A stretch of 64,000 nt of DNA from Streptococcus parasuis (GTDB taxonomy: Bacteria > Bacillota > Bacilli > Lactobacillales > Streptococcaceae), in assembly GCF_021654455.1 (NCBI RefSeq), contig NZ_AP024276.1:1798001-1862000 (forward strand), read 5' to 3'. The notes under the pieces are model-generated. The model did no database searches. It saw only the letters and a list, made by a program, of their open reading frames with translations, and was not told the DNA's origin. Position 1 is the first letter of the stretch. Each line of letters begins with the position of its first letter. Positions 40,896 to 50,245 of the stretch are shown here, one piece after another. A program made the translations under genes and the position numbers.

Positions 40896-40917
40896 TAGCG
40901 GGGGGACCCCGCTATTT
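40896..40917 (-). terminator. Strong hairpin after the MFS gene
   Basis: AAATAGCGGGG and CCCCGCTATTT pair around a loop of a few bases, starting right at the MFS stop. It divides the operon from the AraC-GH39 gene, though the U-tract on the minus strand is poor. Confidence 0.7.
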
Positions 40918-42234
40918 TTATGCTTTTTTGCTATGTAAATTAATAATGATAAAGCTTAATCCTGCGACTAACCCCATTCCTGCAAAAACCATAAACCAGC
41001 CTAAAACCGATACATTATTTGCCATTAGGAGTCCTCCAAGAGTTGGGCCAAGAAGACCTCCAATACGCCCAAGACTATTTGGTAAGCCAACTGCAGTGGT
41101 ACGCAAGCTATCTGAATAATGTTGCGCAATAAATGCATTTACTAAAGAATGAGCGGCAAATAGGAAAAATCCAACCAAGGTTACAAAAATATATAGAATA
41201 ATAATATTAGATTTAATTCCCATTAACATCAGTGAAAGAGAGCCTAAAATATAGATAGTTGGTAGCAGAATAGTAAATCCTTTTTTATCTGCAACACGTG
41301 CCCAGAACATTGCCCCAGCAACTGTACCACCACATAAGAAGATAGTGAAAGCCAAACTAGACCCTAGCTCATATCCTGCTTCAACCATCAAACTTGGGAG
41401 CCAGATAATCACACCATTAATAAATAGTAAGCCCATTATCGCAATGACAGAAGATAAAATAGTAACAACTGCATATTCCTTAGTAAACAATTGCTTATAG
41501 GACACTTTATGTACATCTTCTGACAAGTCTGCTTCAGCCAATTCTGCCTCAACATCAATTTCAGAAGCAAAGCTCGGATCAATTTTTGATAGAACAGCTT
41601 TCAGTCCTGCCAAATCGTTAGTTTTCATCATGTATAAACTGCTCTCTGGAAGATTTTTTATGATATAAGGTAAGAAGAATATAGGAATCAGTGCCATCCA
41701 GAATACAGGGCGCCATTGTAATTGTGCAGTGACATAAATGGCTACAAACGAAGCAATAATCGCTCCATATTGATTTCCACAAAGAGCAGAGGCTACAGCT
41801 TGAGCTTTATTTGTTTTTGGTGAATACTCAGATAAGAGAGAGATAACTAGGGGAATAACTCCCCCAAAACCAAAGCCTGCAATAGTTCTTAAAACAGCCA
41901 ATACTGTAATAGATGGTGCTAGGGCTTGTCCGAAGGTCGCCAAACAGAAAACCATTGTTGCTGTAATTAGGACACGTTTAATACCATATTTTTTAGTGAA
42001 TGAACTAAAGAATAGGGCTCCAAAGAGAGAGCCAAACTCCGACAAACTACCAATATAACCTAAAACGTCAGAATTAAGGTTCTTCCATTCTCCAAAAAGC
42101 ATTGGAATGATGGAACCATATGCTGTCGCTCCATAACCTGTAAAAGTAATCAAGAAGATACCCAGGAAAACAAGTTGAGTGTGAAATTTCCCATGTTTTC
42201 TTGTATCGATAAACTCCGTAATTTTATTTGTCAT
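40918..42234 (-). CDS. MFS transporter of the aromatic-acid:H+ symporter type
   Basis: A 438-residue, 12-segment carrier. The motif-A-like loop FGALFFSSFTKKYGIKRVLI (near 75), the RTIAGFGFGGVIPLVISLLSEYSP stretch (near 115) and the central cytoplasmic loop (about 205-245) place it near the aromatic acid:H+ symporter group (PcaK/MhpT-like). It is the last gene of the dehydrogenase operon, 25 bp after the oxidoreductase. It may import an aryl glycoside or export the freed aglycone; this is inference from neighbours. Confidence 0.82.
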   Translation of the reverse strand: MTNKITEFIDTRKHGKFHTQLVFLGIFLITFTGYGATAYGSIIPMLFGEWKNLNSDVLGYIGSLSEFGSLFGALFFSSFTKKYGIKRVLITATMVFCLATFGQALAPSITVLAVLRTIAGFGFGGVIPLVISLLSEYSPKTNKAQAVASALCGNQYGAIIASFVAIYVTAQLQWRPVFWMALIPIFFLPYIIKNLPESSLYMMKTNDLAGLKAVLSKIDPSFASEIDVEAELAEADLSEDVHKVSYKQLFTKEYAVVTILSSVIAIMGLLFINGVIIWLPSLMVEAGYELGSSLAFTIFLCGGTVAGAMFWARVADKKGFTILLPTIYILGSLSLMLMGIKSNIIILYIFVTLVGFFLFAAHSLVNAFIAQHYSDSLRTTAVGLPNSLGRIGGLLGPTLGGLLMANNVSVLGWFMVFAGMGLVAGLSFIIINLHSKKA

Positions 42235-42259
42235 TGTTTTTTCCTTTCAAGTAATGCGA

Positions 42260-43333
42260 TTAACCAATAACTACACTCTGGAAGGTTTCAGCTGATTTCC
42301 AGCACGCTTCCATAACCTCTAAGACTTTACGGACTTGAGCAGGTGTGACGAGTAACTCTGCCTTGCCATCTAAAAAGTCAAAATAGTTTTCAAAGTATTG
42401 AATATGATCGGCAGCTACTAATGGAATATCTTCGGTGATAATGAGACCTTCTTCTGGAACTCCAAATGAACGAGTTGGTCCATAAGATTTTGCTGATTTA
42501 TCCTGATCTTCAGCAACGTTTTCTAAGAGACGAGTAGTCCGAACAATCTTACCTTCTGGATCAAATTTGTTTGCATACATGCTTCCTTTATTACCTCCAA
42601 CATACCAATGACGTTCAAACCAATCTTTGGCATCAGATAAATAATAAGTTCCCAATTCAATTTCGGCTGTCACGCCGTTTTCAAAGCGCATTAGAATATT
42701 GAAGTAATCATCTACCTCTTTATTAATAACATTACGAACGTCAGTAAATACAACTTTAAGTGGACTATCAACCATAAAGAGAATTTGGTCAATTAAATGA
42801 ACACCCCAGTCATAGAGCATCCCGCCACCTTCAGATTTGTAAACATGCCAGTCGTGCATATTACCATTATATCCATAAAGAGAGCTCTTGATGGTGTAGA
42901 CATCACCAACCAATTTGTCATCATACGTTTTCTTGACGCTGCGGAAATCTTTATCAAAACGACGTTGTTGATGAACAGTAAGACTAACACCTGCTTTTTC
43001 AACTTCAGCCATCATCTCATCAAATTCTGCGACGGTCATGGCTACAGGCTTCTCACAGATAATATTAAGTCCAGCCTGAGCTGCTTTAATAACCAGTTCT
43101 TTGTGTTGATTATTATTGGCTGCGATGATGACACCATCCAGTTTTTCAGCAGCTAATAACTTGTCAACATGATCATATACTGGTGTATCTGGATAAAGCT
43201 CTTTTGCTTCTTCTAATCGTTTTGGATTAATGTCACAGATAGCGACACAATCACTTCGATCAAAATTTTTCAGAGTTGCAACGTGGCGACGACCAATAAA
43301 GCCATAACCGATTACTGCATAATTGTAAACCAT
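42260..43333 (-). CDS. Gfo/Idh/MocA family NAD(P)-dependent sugar dehydrogenase (second)
   Basis: A 357-residue oxidoreductase: Rossmann motif IGYGFIGRRHV near 8-18, the lysine motif ICEKPVAM near 95 and the catalytic DWGVHLIDQ near 178. ATG 43333 follows AAAGGATG; the longer frame to 43351 is not supported. It pairs with another Gfo/Idh enzyme upstream. In keto-glycoside pathways one such enzyme oxidises C3 of the sugar and another reduces the released 3-keto sugar, so a two-enzyme redox loop is plausible. Confidence 0.87.
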   Translation of the reverse strand: MVYNYAVIGYGFIGRRHVATLKNFDRSDCVAICDINPKRLEEAKELYPDTPVYDHVDKLLAAEKLDGVIIAANNNQHKELVIKAAQAGLNIICEKPVAMTVAEFDEMMAEVEKAGVSLTVHQQRRFDKDFRSVKKTYDDKLVGDVYTIKSSLYGYNGNMHDWHVYKSEGGGMLYDWGVHLIDQILFMVDSPLKVVFTDVRNVINKEVDDYFNILMRFENGVTAEIELGTYYLSDAKDWFERHWYVGGNKGSMYANKFDPEGKIVRTTRLLENVAEDQDKSAKSYGPTRSFGVPEEGLIITEDIPLVAADHIQYFENYFDFLDGKAELLVTPAQVRKVLEVMEACWKSAETFQSVVIG

Positions 43334-43391
43334 ATTCTTACATCCTTTCAAAAAATTTGGGGCAGGGCAAGGCCCACCCCATCAATTCATT

Positions 43392-44498
43392 TTAGTCAAA
43401 TTTGATTGTTGTATTTGTTTCCGCTGCTTTGTAGATTGCATCAAGAATTTGAGTGACACGAAATGCTTCCTCAGGTTTCACAACAGGGTCGATGTCATTG
43501 ATAATAGCATCTACCCAATGTTTAGCTTCCAAAACACCTGCTGGCTCATTCACCCCTTCGAAGTAATCGACCAACGCTTCACCAGAGAGTTTTTCTTCAC
43601 TCATCTTGCCATGTCGTGTTTTATTGAAAACCAACTCATCATCAACATACATACCACCATATTTAATTTCTCCCCCCTCTTTAGTGCCACAAAGAGTTGT
43701 TGAAGCTTCGCGAGCGTCAAGATAGTTGAGAGCCCATGATGAACGTAAATTTACAAGAGCACCATTTTTGAATTTGATGAAGCCCATTGCTGAGTCTTCT
43801 ACTTCAAAGTTATCTGTGTCCCACGCCCCGTAAGTATTGCCTTGTGCTGCTTCGGGTAAGCTACCCAATTTATAGAAAACAGAACCTGAAACACTGTCGA
43901 CATCATAATTATTCATACACCAAAGCGTGATATCAAGTGCATGTGTACCAATATCAATAAGTGGACCGCCACCTTGTTGTGATTTGTCCGGGAAAACACC
44001 CCAAGTTGGTACTTGTTTACGACGAATCGCATTTGCCTCAGCATAGTAGATATCCCCAAGCTCCCCAGCATCACAAGATTTTTTCAGAACTTGTACAGTA
44101 TGACGGAAGCGGTTTTGGTAGCCAACTGTAAATTTCTTGCCAGATGATTTCCAAGCATCAATCATACGTTGTGCATCTTCTGTTGTTGCGGCCATTGGTT
44201 TTTCACATAGAACATGTTTACCAGCTGCAAATGCATCAACTGTGATATCTGCGTGAGAAACATTGGGTGTACAAACATGGACAACATCGATAGACTCATC
44301 TTTGAGCATTTCTTTGTAGTCTGTGTAGATTTTTACATTTGGCAAATTGTGACGTTCTGCTGTTGCAACTGCTTTTTCTTTAATCAAGTCACAAAGTGCA
44401 ACTACTTCAACTTTATCTGCAACTTTTGCAAGAGAAGGGAGATGTTTATTATTTGCGATACCTCCAGTACCGATAATGGCTAATTTGAGTTTTGTCAT
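43392..44498 (-). CDS. Gfo/Idh/MocA family glycoside 3-dehydrogenase-like enzyme (first)
   Basis: A 368-residue enzyme with GTGGIANNKHL near 11, CEKPMAAT near 98, the run NAIRRKQVPTWGVFPDK near 165 and DIGTHALDITLW near 190. The RRxxxPTWGVF..K..GGGxLIDIGTH pattern is the subgroup that includes DgpA-like enzymes, which oxidise the 3-OH of glucosyl groups. AGAGGAAC precedes the ATG. Located between the lactonase and the second dehydrogenase. Substrate specificity is inferred. Confidence 0.87.
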   Translation of the reverse strand: MTKLKLAIIGTGGIANNKHLPSLAKVADKVEVVALCDLIKEKAVATAERHNLPNVKIYTDYKEMLKDESIDVVHVCTPNVSHADITVDAFAAGKHVLCEKPMAATTEDAQRMIDAWKSSGKKFTVGYQNRFRHTVQVLKKSCDAGELGDIYYAEANAIRRKQVPTWGVFPDKSQQGGGPLIDIGTHALDITLWCMNNYDVDSVSGSVFYKLGSLPEAAQGNTYGAWDTDNFEVEDSAMGFIKFKNGALVNLRSSWALNYLDAREASTTLCGTKEGGEIKYGGMYVDDELVFNKTRHGKMSEEKLSGEALVDYFEGVNEPAGVLEAKHWVDAIINDIDPVVKPEEAFRVTQILDAIYKAAETNTTIKFD

Positions 44499-44517
44499 GA
44501 GAGTTCCTCTTTCTTTT

Positions 44518-45714
44518 TTAATTTGTAAATTGAATATTTACTGGACTATTTACAGTCATTGTTTGACCAGTGGGGATTAGATGACCTGTTAATTCGTCTA
44601 CTTTGAATGGAACAACAAGATTTGATCGTTGGTTAACGACGTAAAGCAAGTCACCAGATTTATCAAAGTTTATGGCACGTGGAATCGCTCCACCTGATGG
44701 GACAATTTCTATGAGTTGAATCATACCAGTATCAGCATCAATTTTGAAACTAGCGATTGAATCATCACCTCGGTTGGAAACGTAGAGATATTTACCAGAC
44801 TTATGTACTCTAAGATCAGCTGTTTGATTGTGTGAAAAGATATCTGTTGGATCATCCCTGTCTTCGTAGTCAGGTCCGACAGTTGTCTGACCGCCAATAT
44901 AGGTAATATTACCCGTTTGGTCATCAAATCCAAATGCATGAACCGTATGATCTTGCTCACCGTTACAGTAAAAGACTGGAAGACTTGGGTGGAACGCGAT
45001 ATGGCGCGGACATAAACCCTCGAGTGTCTTAAAGTTATTGACTGAAATTAATTTTCCATTCTCATAATCAACTTCAAATACTCGTATTAAGTCAGTCCCC
45101 TTGTCTCCAACTAAAAGATATTTCTCTGTCGGATCAAGCCAGACACTATGTGGATGTGATGTCCACTGAAAAAGTGGCATAATACTAGATCCTGTCAAAG
45201 TTTGCACATCACATGCTTTCCCAACTGAACCATCTGCTTGAATCGGAAACATTACGACGCTCCCCTCATCAAAATAACGTTTTGCTGAAAAGGTGCCGTC
45301 TGCTTCTTTGACAGCAACTGTAACCACCTCTTCGTGATTGCCGTGATTTGCTGTAAAGACATACTTTCTTTGGCTGTCCCCAGTGATATAGCATGGGTAG
45401 GCACCCGCTGAAGATACTTCATTGAGGAAGATAACTTCTCCTGTTTCCTTATTTAATTTGTAGGCTGCGATACCACCACCATTTCCATGGATGCCACCTA
45501 AATCTTTCCGCTCATCAGTAGCGTAAATATAATCACCATTTCCAGGTACTGTCAAACTACCAATGTTTATTTCCGGAGTGGATTTGCCGACCAATTCCAT
45601 CCTTCCATCATTTTGGATACGATAGACTTTAAGTCCACCATCTCCAGCTTCAGGATTATTGACTCCTTGAATATCGGCACCCCAAGCTCCTACTAAAGCT
45701 AACTCTTGTGCCAT
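44518..45714 (-). CDS. Lactonase-family seven-bladed beta-propeller protein
   Basis: A 398-residue member of the 6-phosphogluconolactonase (YbhE/PgL) propeller family. ATG 45714 is chosen with GGAGAG eight bases upstream, overlapping the start of the preceding frame's ribosome region. Repeats such as HPHSVWLDPTEKYLLVGDKGTDLIRVFEVD and LYVSNRGDDSIASFKID show the blades. It could open a sugar lactone made by the dehydrogenases, or bind the keto sugar. It overlaps nothing and follows the DUF6379-TIM gene by four bases. Confidence 0.86.
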   Translation of the reverse strand: MAQELALVGAWGADIQGVNNPEAGDGGLKVYRIQNDGRMELVGKSTPEINIGSLTVPGNGDYIYATDERKDLGGIHGNGGGIAAYKLNKETGEVIFLNEVSSAGAYPCYITGDSQRKYVFTANHGNHEEVVTVAVKEADGTFSAKRYFDEGSVVMFPIQADGSVGKACDVQTLTGSSIMPLFQWTSHPHSVWLDPTEKYLLVGDKGTDLIRVFEVDYENGKLISVNNFKTLEGLCPRHIAFHPSLPVFYCNGEQDHTVHAFGFDDQTGNITYIGGQTTVGPDYEDRDDPTDIFSHNQTADLRVHKSGKYLYVSNRGDDSIASFKIDADTGMIQLIEIVPSGGAIPRAINFDKSGDLLYVVNQRSNLVVPFKVDELTGHLIPTGQTMTVNSPVNIQFTN

Positions 45715-45718
45715 ATGA

Positions 45719-47317
45719 TTACTCTCCAATCAAGCGTTTAAGCATTTCTTGATGTTTACGAACTTGATCAATCTCGCTAATCAGATCTTCTACACCACGG
45801 TCTTGGAAGCGACGTTGTCCCTCATATTCTGAATTAATATAACCTTCCCAACCATGTTCTTTCAAATAGTTGATTGGTCCTTCGTAATCAATTGCAATAT
45901 CTTGATATTGACCAGGTTTGCCAGGAATTTCTGACATGTTATAGAATTTACCATGAATACTTACAATATACGGTAGAATGCGTCCAAGATCTTCTGGCTT
46001 AGTTCGAGAAAGAAGGAGCGCTTGACCCATTACTTCGAAATCAATTTCTGAGTAATCTGGTACATTATCGCGTACCAATTTTTCCATTTTATCAAAGGCT
46101 GGAATCAAATCAGCTGGAGCTTCTCCATGTTTGATATAACGATGGAAGAGTGACTCGACGTTTCCTGCAGAGTATAGTGATAAATCAATATCATTGAGTT
46201 CATTTGATCGTCCCTCATAGTTATCCATACAGAGTTGCACAACCAAATCACAAGTTTCACGTTTTGCACCTTGTCGAACATACCAATCAAGTGTGACTTC
46301 GGATGGACGGAAGGCAAAGATACCCCAGTCTGGAACAAGACCTAAATGTTTTGTTCCTGTTTTTTCACAATAGTCAACAATTTCATTGACATATTGTCCA
46401 TTGATCGGAATTGGTGCATGAATCTCTTTTGCCAATCGAATATCTAATTCTTCTGCGACCGGTAATGCCTCAATCAGGATTTCAAATGGTGTTGTGGCAA
46501 GGGTACGAACATTCTTGAATCCAAGCTTCTTAGCCAATCGAATATCATTTTTCAGACGTTCTGCTGATTCTGAATAGCTCATAACATGATCCCTAAATTG
46601 AAGAACATCATGGAAAACATCCATCGTAACTGGCTTTGTATCGTATTTCTTCATCCAAGCAAACCAATTATCAAAGAACTCTTGTGGTGGATTTGGATAT
46701 TGACGAATCGCCATTTCATCCAATAACTCAATACCATCAGCACCAAAAAGGTTTTCACCAACTTCACGAATTTGACCTTCAAGATCCAATTCTTTAAAGA
46801 ATTGTGTTTGTTGATAGCTATAAAGCGATACCCCACGTTTGATTTTACCTTGTGGTTTTCTATCCTGTAATTCTAAATCATAAGATACGATATTTTTTGT
46901 CTTGTCAGATCCTGCACCCGTTCCTGGGACTGGAGGATTTTTTACCCACTCTTCATCAGTTGGCAGATATCCATATGCTGCAAGGACTGATTGTTGAAAT
47001 TCAATGGTATGAATTCCAGGTTCAAGTCCACCTGGTTTTGCGATATGAATAACACCTTCATCATCATAGTCCCAATGTTCCCAAACACAAGTTTTTATTT
47101 CTTCGAAAGTTCGTGGTTCTTTCCCATTTACTTCAAAAGTTTGTACATCACGAGGATATTCAATACCATCTACCTTAATATAATAACCATTATGAAGTGA
47201 AAGAAATACTCCACGGTAATTAGCATTGCGAGCAGCAAATTGAAAACCAATTACGTTACCGTCTTTATCGTAATCATTTTTCAAACTATTTTTTCTGATG
47301 AGGAAATTATCAAACAT
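45719..47317 (-). CDS. Fused DUF6379-TIM barrel enzyme, C-glycoside deglycosidase-like
   Basis: A 532-residue protein. Residues 1-about 125 match the DUF6379 / C-glycoside deglycosidase beta-subunit domain (GFQFAARNANYRGVFLSLHNG, VDGIEYPRD, KPGGLEPGIHTIEF). Residues about 180-525 match the sugar phosphate isomerase/epimerase barrel that is the alpha subunit (KRGVSLYSYQQTQFF). Likely metal ligands are in KEIHAPIP, VPDWGIF, SIHGKFY and NSEYEGQ. In studied systems (DgpBC, CarBC) the two parts are separate proteins; here they are one chain. They remove the aglycone from 3-keto-glucosides. AAGGAGGT precedes ATG 47317. First gene of its operon. Confidence 0.85.
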   Translation of the reverse strand: MFDNFLIRKNSLKNDYDKDGNVIGFQFAARNANYRGVFLSLHNGYYIKVDGIEYPRDVQTFEVNGKEPRTFEEIKTCVWEHWDYDDEGVIHIAKPGGLEPGIHTIEFQQSVLAAYGYLPTDEEWVKNPPVPGTGAGSDKTKNIVSYDLELQDRKPQGKIKRGVSLYSYQQTQFFKELDLEGQIREVGENLFGADGIELLDEMAIRQYPNPPQEFFDNWFAWMKKYDTKPVTMDVFHDVLQFRDHVMSYSESAERLKNDIRLAKKLGFKNVRTLATTPFEILIEALPVAEELDIRLAKEIHAPIPINGQYVNEIVDYCEKTGTKHLGLVPDWGIFAFRPSEVTLDWYVRQGAKRETCDLVVQLCMDNYEGRSNELNDIDLSLYSAGNVESLFHRYIKHGEAPADLIPAFDKMEKLVRDNVPDYSEIDFEVMGQALLLSRTKPEDLGRILPYIVSIHGKFYNMSEIPGKPGQYQDIAIDYEGPINYLKEHGWEGYINSEYEGQRRFQDRGVEDLISEIDQVRKHQEMLKRLIGE

Positions 47318-47367
47318 TTCCTTACCTCCTTTTGTGTTGTTCTTTTTTACACACTTATTATCCCGTA

Positions 47368-47373
47368 TTATAG
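47368..47373 (-). promoter_or_regulatory. Possible -10 of the deglycosidase operon
   Basis: TATAAT on the minus strand, 51 bp before ATG 47317. No good -35 is visible, consistent with a promoter that needs an activator such as the AraC-type protein. Confidence 0.4.
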
Positions 47374-47458
47374 GGAGCTTATCCTTCCTATTCTTAAGGA
47401 AAAAATAGAGTATTATTTGGCAAAAAAATCTTTATTTTATTTTTTATTCATTTTTGTG

Positions 47459-47481
47459 CAAGATTTAATAGCGAAATCTTG
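47459..47481. promoter_or_regulatory. Palindrome between the two sugar operons
   Basis: CAAGATTT and AAATCTTG form perfect 8-bp arms around seven bases. It lies about 85 bp upstream of the possible -10 and is a candidate operator for the AraC-type regulator. This is inference from position only. Confidence 0.35.
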
Positions 47482-47502
47482 TCATTGGTTATTAAGTATA
47501 TT

Positions 47503-47533
47503 AAAAGCTGAGATCATATCTTCTCAGCTTTTT
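47503..47533 (-). terminator. Terminator after the ROK kinase gene
   Basis: AAAAAGCTGAGA pairs with TCTCAGCTTTT around eight bases on the minus strand. It lies six bp after the stop at 47539, separating the PTS operon from the deglycosidase operon. Confidence 0.8.
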
Positions 47534-47538
47534 GAATA

Positions 47539-48498
47539 TTATTTTCGAATCACAAGTGATGCTGCCCCTAAGACACCTGCATCATTTCCTAAAGTTGCTA
47601 ACTTAATTTTTGTAGTTTCCTTCATGCTAGGAAAAGCGGTTACCTTGAAATACGTTTCTACTTGACTACGAAGAAATTCTCCTGCCGCAGACACACCGCC
47701 TCCTAAAATGATACTTGATGGATTCAAAATGTTAGCAATATTTCCTGCTGCTGTTCCAAGATAATCACAAACTTGATTAACAACTCGTTTACCAAAAGGA
47801 TCCCCTGCTTCAGCAGTCTGAAAAATATCTTTACTTGTTACTGCTAGGCCTTCATCAATATCTCTTTTCAATTGTGAATTACCAGCAAAACTCTCCGACA
47901 TCTGACGAGCCAGTTTCACAATACCTGTTGCAGATGCGACAGTTTCTAGACACCCCTTATTTCCACAAGTACAAGTAAATCCATCTTTATCTACTCCGAT
48001 ATGCCCGATTTCTCCCGCGCTACCAAGCAGACCATGGAGTAATTGACCATTTGCTACAATACCTCCACCAACACCAGTCCCAAGCGTAATAAAAACAACG
48101 TCCGGTTCATTATTTCCTGCTCCACGCCACTGCTCCCCAAGTGCAGCAACGTTCGCATCGTTATCCAAGTACAACTCTAGTCCAAATGCTTTATTAATTT
48201 GATCTCGGACAGGTTGTTGTTTTTTCCAATTGAGATTAAATGCACCACTGACGGTCCCATTTTTTCTATCAACAGTACCTGGAGTTCCCATTCCTATGCC
48301 GACAAAGTCTTCAGTTGTAAGACCATATAACTCTAAACGATGCTGTATCGAACTAATAATATCTGGTACAATTCGACTCCCCTCCTCGGAAATATCTGTT
48401 GCAATACTCCACTGTTGAAGAATTTCACCTTCCAGACTAACGATAGCCATTTTAACTGTCGTTCCACCTAAATCAATACCAATGACTTTTTGGCTCAT
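47539..48498 (-). CDS. ROK family sugar kinase (glucokinase-like)
   Basis: A 319-residue cytoplasmic kinase with the ATP motif IGIDLGGTTVKMAIV near 5-19, the sugar-binding region GTGVGGGIVANGQLLHG and GEIGHIGVD near 150, and the zinc motif CTCGNKGCLETVAS near 168-181. It would phosphorylate glucose or a related sugar released by glycoside cleavage. It is the last gene of the PTS operon, 12 bp after the isomerase. GGAGGATTCA precedes the ATG. Confidence 0.9.
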   Translation of the reverse strand: MSQKVIGIDLGGTTVKMAIVSLEGEILQQWSIATDISEEGSRIVPDIISSIQHRLELYGLTTEDFVGIGMGTPGTVDRKNGTVSGAFNLNWKKQQPVRDQINKAFGLELYLDNDANVAALGEQWRGAGNNEPDVVFITLGTGVGGGIVANGQLLHGLLGSAGEIGHIGVDKDGFTCTCGNKGCLETVASATGIVKLARQMSESFAGNSQLKRDIDEGLAVTSKDIFQTAEAGDPFGKRVVNQVCDYLGTAAGNIANILNPSSIILGGGVSAAGEFLRSQVETYFKVTAFPSMKETTKIKLATLGNDAGVLGAASLVIRK

Positions 48499-48510
48499 TG
48501 AATCCTCCCA

Positions 48511-49425
48511 TCAAATAACAAAATTACGTAGGTATTTTGTGCTCAATGTAATAGACTTCTTAACATCATCGTAACTCTTCTCAAAAGCCTTGTCTTCTAC
48601 CTCGATACAAGAAAATCCATCATAGCCAATATCAGTTAATGCAGAGACATATTTTCCCCAGTCCACATCTCCAAGTCCTGGTAATTTTGGACTCATGTAT
48701 TGAAGTGGCGTTGCCATAATACCTACATCCTTAAGTTTATCTTTGTAAAGCTTGATGTCTTTATAATGAACATGGAAGATTTTATCTTTAAATTCATATA
48801 GCGGTGCAATGTAATCAATCTGTTGCCATACAAAGTGTGATGGATCATAGTTGAGACCGAGATTGTCAAATGGAAGGGCTTCAAATACTCGACGCCAGAT
48901 AGCTGGTGTTGTCATCATGTTTTGTCCCCCTGGCCACTCATCTTCCGTGAAGAGCATTGGGCAATTCTCAATAGCGATTTTAACTCCCTTATCCTGTGCA
49001 TATTCCAAGATTGGTGTCCAAACTTTCACCGCTTCTTCGATGTTTGCAGAAACAGTTTTACTTGGCATACGTCCAATGAAGGTTGTCACCATGTTGACTT
49101 CAAGGAGAGCTGATGCATCAATTACTTTATATAAATGGTCAATCACTTCCTTGCGTTTTTCCAAATCTTCATCTAATGGATTTGGATAGTAGGCAAGAGA
49201 TGAAATTTCAATCCCTTTACCAGCGGCATAATCTGTCAGCTCATCAGCTTCCTCAGCTGTTAGGTTAGCTACATCGATGTGAGAGACACCAGCATAGCGT
49301 CGAGCTGCTTTCCCTTGTGGCCAGCAAGCTACTTCCACACATTCTAATCCATTTTCAGCAGAAACATCAATCAATTCTTTAAAATCTGATTGGTCCAAAA
49401 TCGCTGATACAAGTCCTAGTTTCAT
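48511..49425 (-). CDS. Sugar phosphate isomerase/epimerase family TIM barrel
   Basis: A 304-residue xylose-isomerase-like barrel (IolE/AP endonuclease 2 superfamily). Visible probable metal ligands include the Glu in KIAIENCPML (near 153), Asp/His in LNYDPSHFVWQ (near 190), the His pair in IFHVHYKD (near 218) and Glu in FSCIEVEDKAF (near 277). It may hydrate or epimerise the keto-sugar intermediate; related barrels act on 3-keto sugars. The exact reaction is not known. A 31-bp gap follows the HAD gene. Confidence 0.85.
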   Translation of the reverse strand: MKLGLVSAILDQSDFKELIDVSAENGLECVEVACWPQGKAARRYAGVSHIDVANLTAEEADELTDYAAGKGIEISSLAYYPNPLDEDLEKRKEVIDHLYKVIDASALLEVNMVTTFIGRMPSKTVSANIEEAVKVWTPILEYAQDKGVKIAIENCPMLFTEDEWPGGQNMMTTPAIWRRVFEALPFDNLGLNYDPSHFVWQQIDYIAPLYEFKDKIFHVHYKDIKLYKDKLKDVGIMATPLQYMSPKLPGLGDVDWGKYVSALTDIGYDGFSCIEVEDKAFEKSYDDVKKSITLSTKYLRNFVI

Positions 49426-49456
49426 AATAGTATCCTTCTTTCTTTTTAAATGAAAT

Positions 49457-50233
49457 TTATATTAGTTCCAATTTTTGTAAAGCTACGGCAATACCATCTT
49501 GGTCATTACTGGCTGTTACCATATCCGCAACAGCTTGAACTTCTTCTGAGGCATTTCCCATAGCCACTCCTATGCCAGCTGCTGCTAGAATTTCTTTATC
49601 ATTCATTCCATCACCAAAAGCAATGATATTATTTTGTGAAATTCCTAGTTTCTCAGCTAATTCCAACACCGTTACAGCTTTTGACATATCTTTATCAATT
49701 ATATCCACACAATCATCGAGCCATCGGACAAAACGTAGTTGAGGGAAATTTTCTTCAAACGTACCATCTCGATCGGACTGATAAAAGCCTAAGCCTTGGT
49801 AAACATCAACTTTTTCAATAAAATCAATCTGGAAATCCAAATCCTCTTTTCCTAAACCATGCATGACTTTTTCAAACGTTTCCGCATGATTGTCTGTCAC
49901 ACGGGCCATCTGATCTATACCGGTTACAGCCAAATCCATCCCAGAAACTTCCATAAAAAACTGTAAATCTTTCATTAGTTTTCTATCCAATCCCTTGTTG
50001 ATAAGTCTTTCATTTTCATGAAAAGCAACAGCACCATTACAGAGAACGTAAGTGGATAGTCTTAGTTGATCAATAATATCTTGGACCAAAAACCGACTAC
50101 GTCCTGTTGCAATGGTCACTATATGCCCATCTGCCTGTAGTTTTTGAATCGCTTTAATCGAGGTTGGCAGGATTTGGTTGCGAGAGTTTAGTAGAGTACC
50201 ATCAATGTCAAATGCAATCAATTTTTGGTTCAT
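49457..50233 (-). CDS. HAD-superfamily Cof-type sugar phosphatase
   Basis: A 258-residue HAD hydrolase of the IIB (Cof) class: motif I AFDIDGTLLNS near 8, motif II TIATGRS near 55, Lys in SKAVTVLELAEKLGI near 185 and motif IV FGDGMNDKEIL near 205. AGGAGG precedes ATG 50233. It probably dephosphorylates a sugar phosphate in this pathway or prevents its build-up. It follows the PTS gene by 12 bp. Confidence 0.88.
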   Translation of the reverse strand: MNQKLIAFDIDGTLLNSRNQILPTSIKAIQKLQADGHIVTIATGRSRFLVQDIIDQLRLSTYVLCNGAVAFHENERLINKGLDRKLMKDLQFFMEVSGMDLAVTGIDQMARVTDNHAETFEKVMHGLGKEDLDFQIDFIEKVDVYQGLGFYQSDRDGTFEENFPQLRFVRWLDDCVDIIDKDMSKAVTVLELAEKLGISQNNIIAFGDGMNDKEILAAAGIGVAMGNASEEVQAVADMVTASNDQDGIAVALQKLELI

Positions 50234-50245
50234 AATCCCTTCCTC

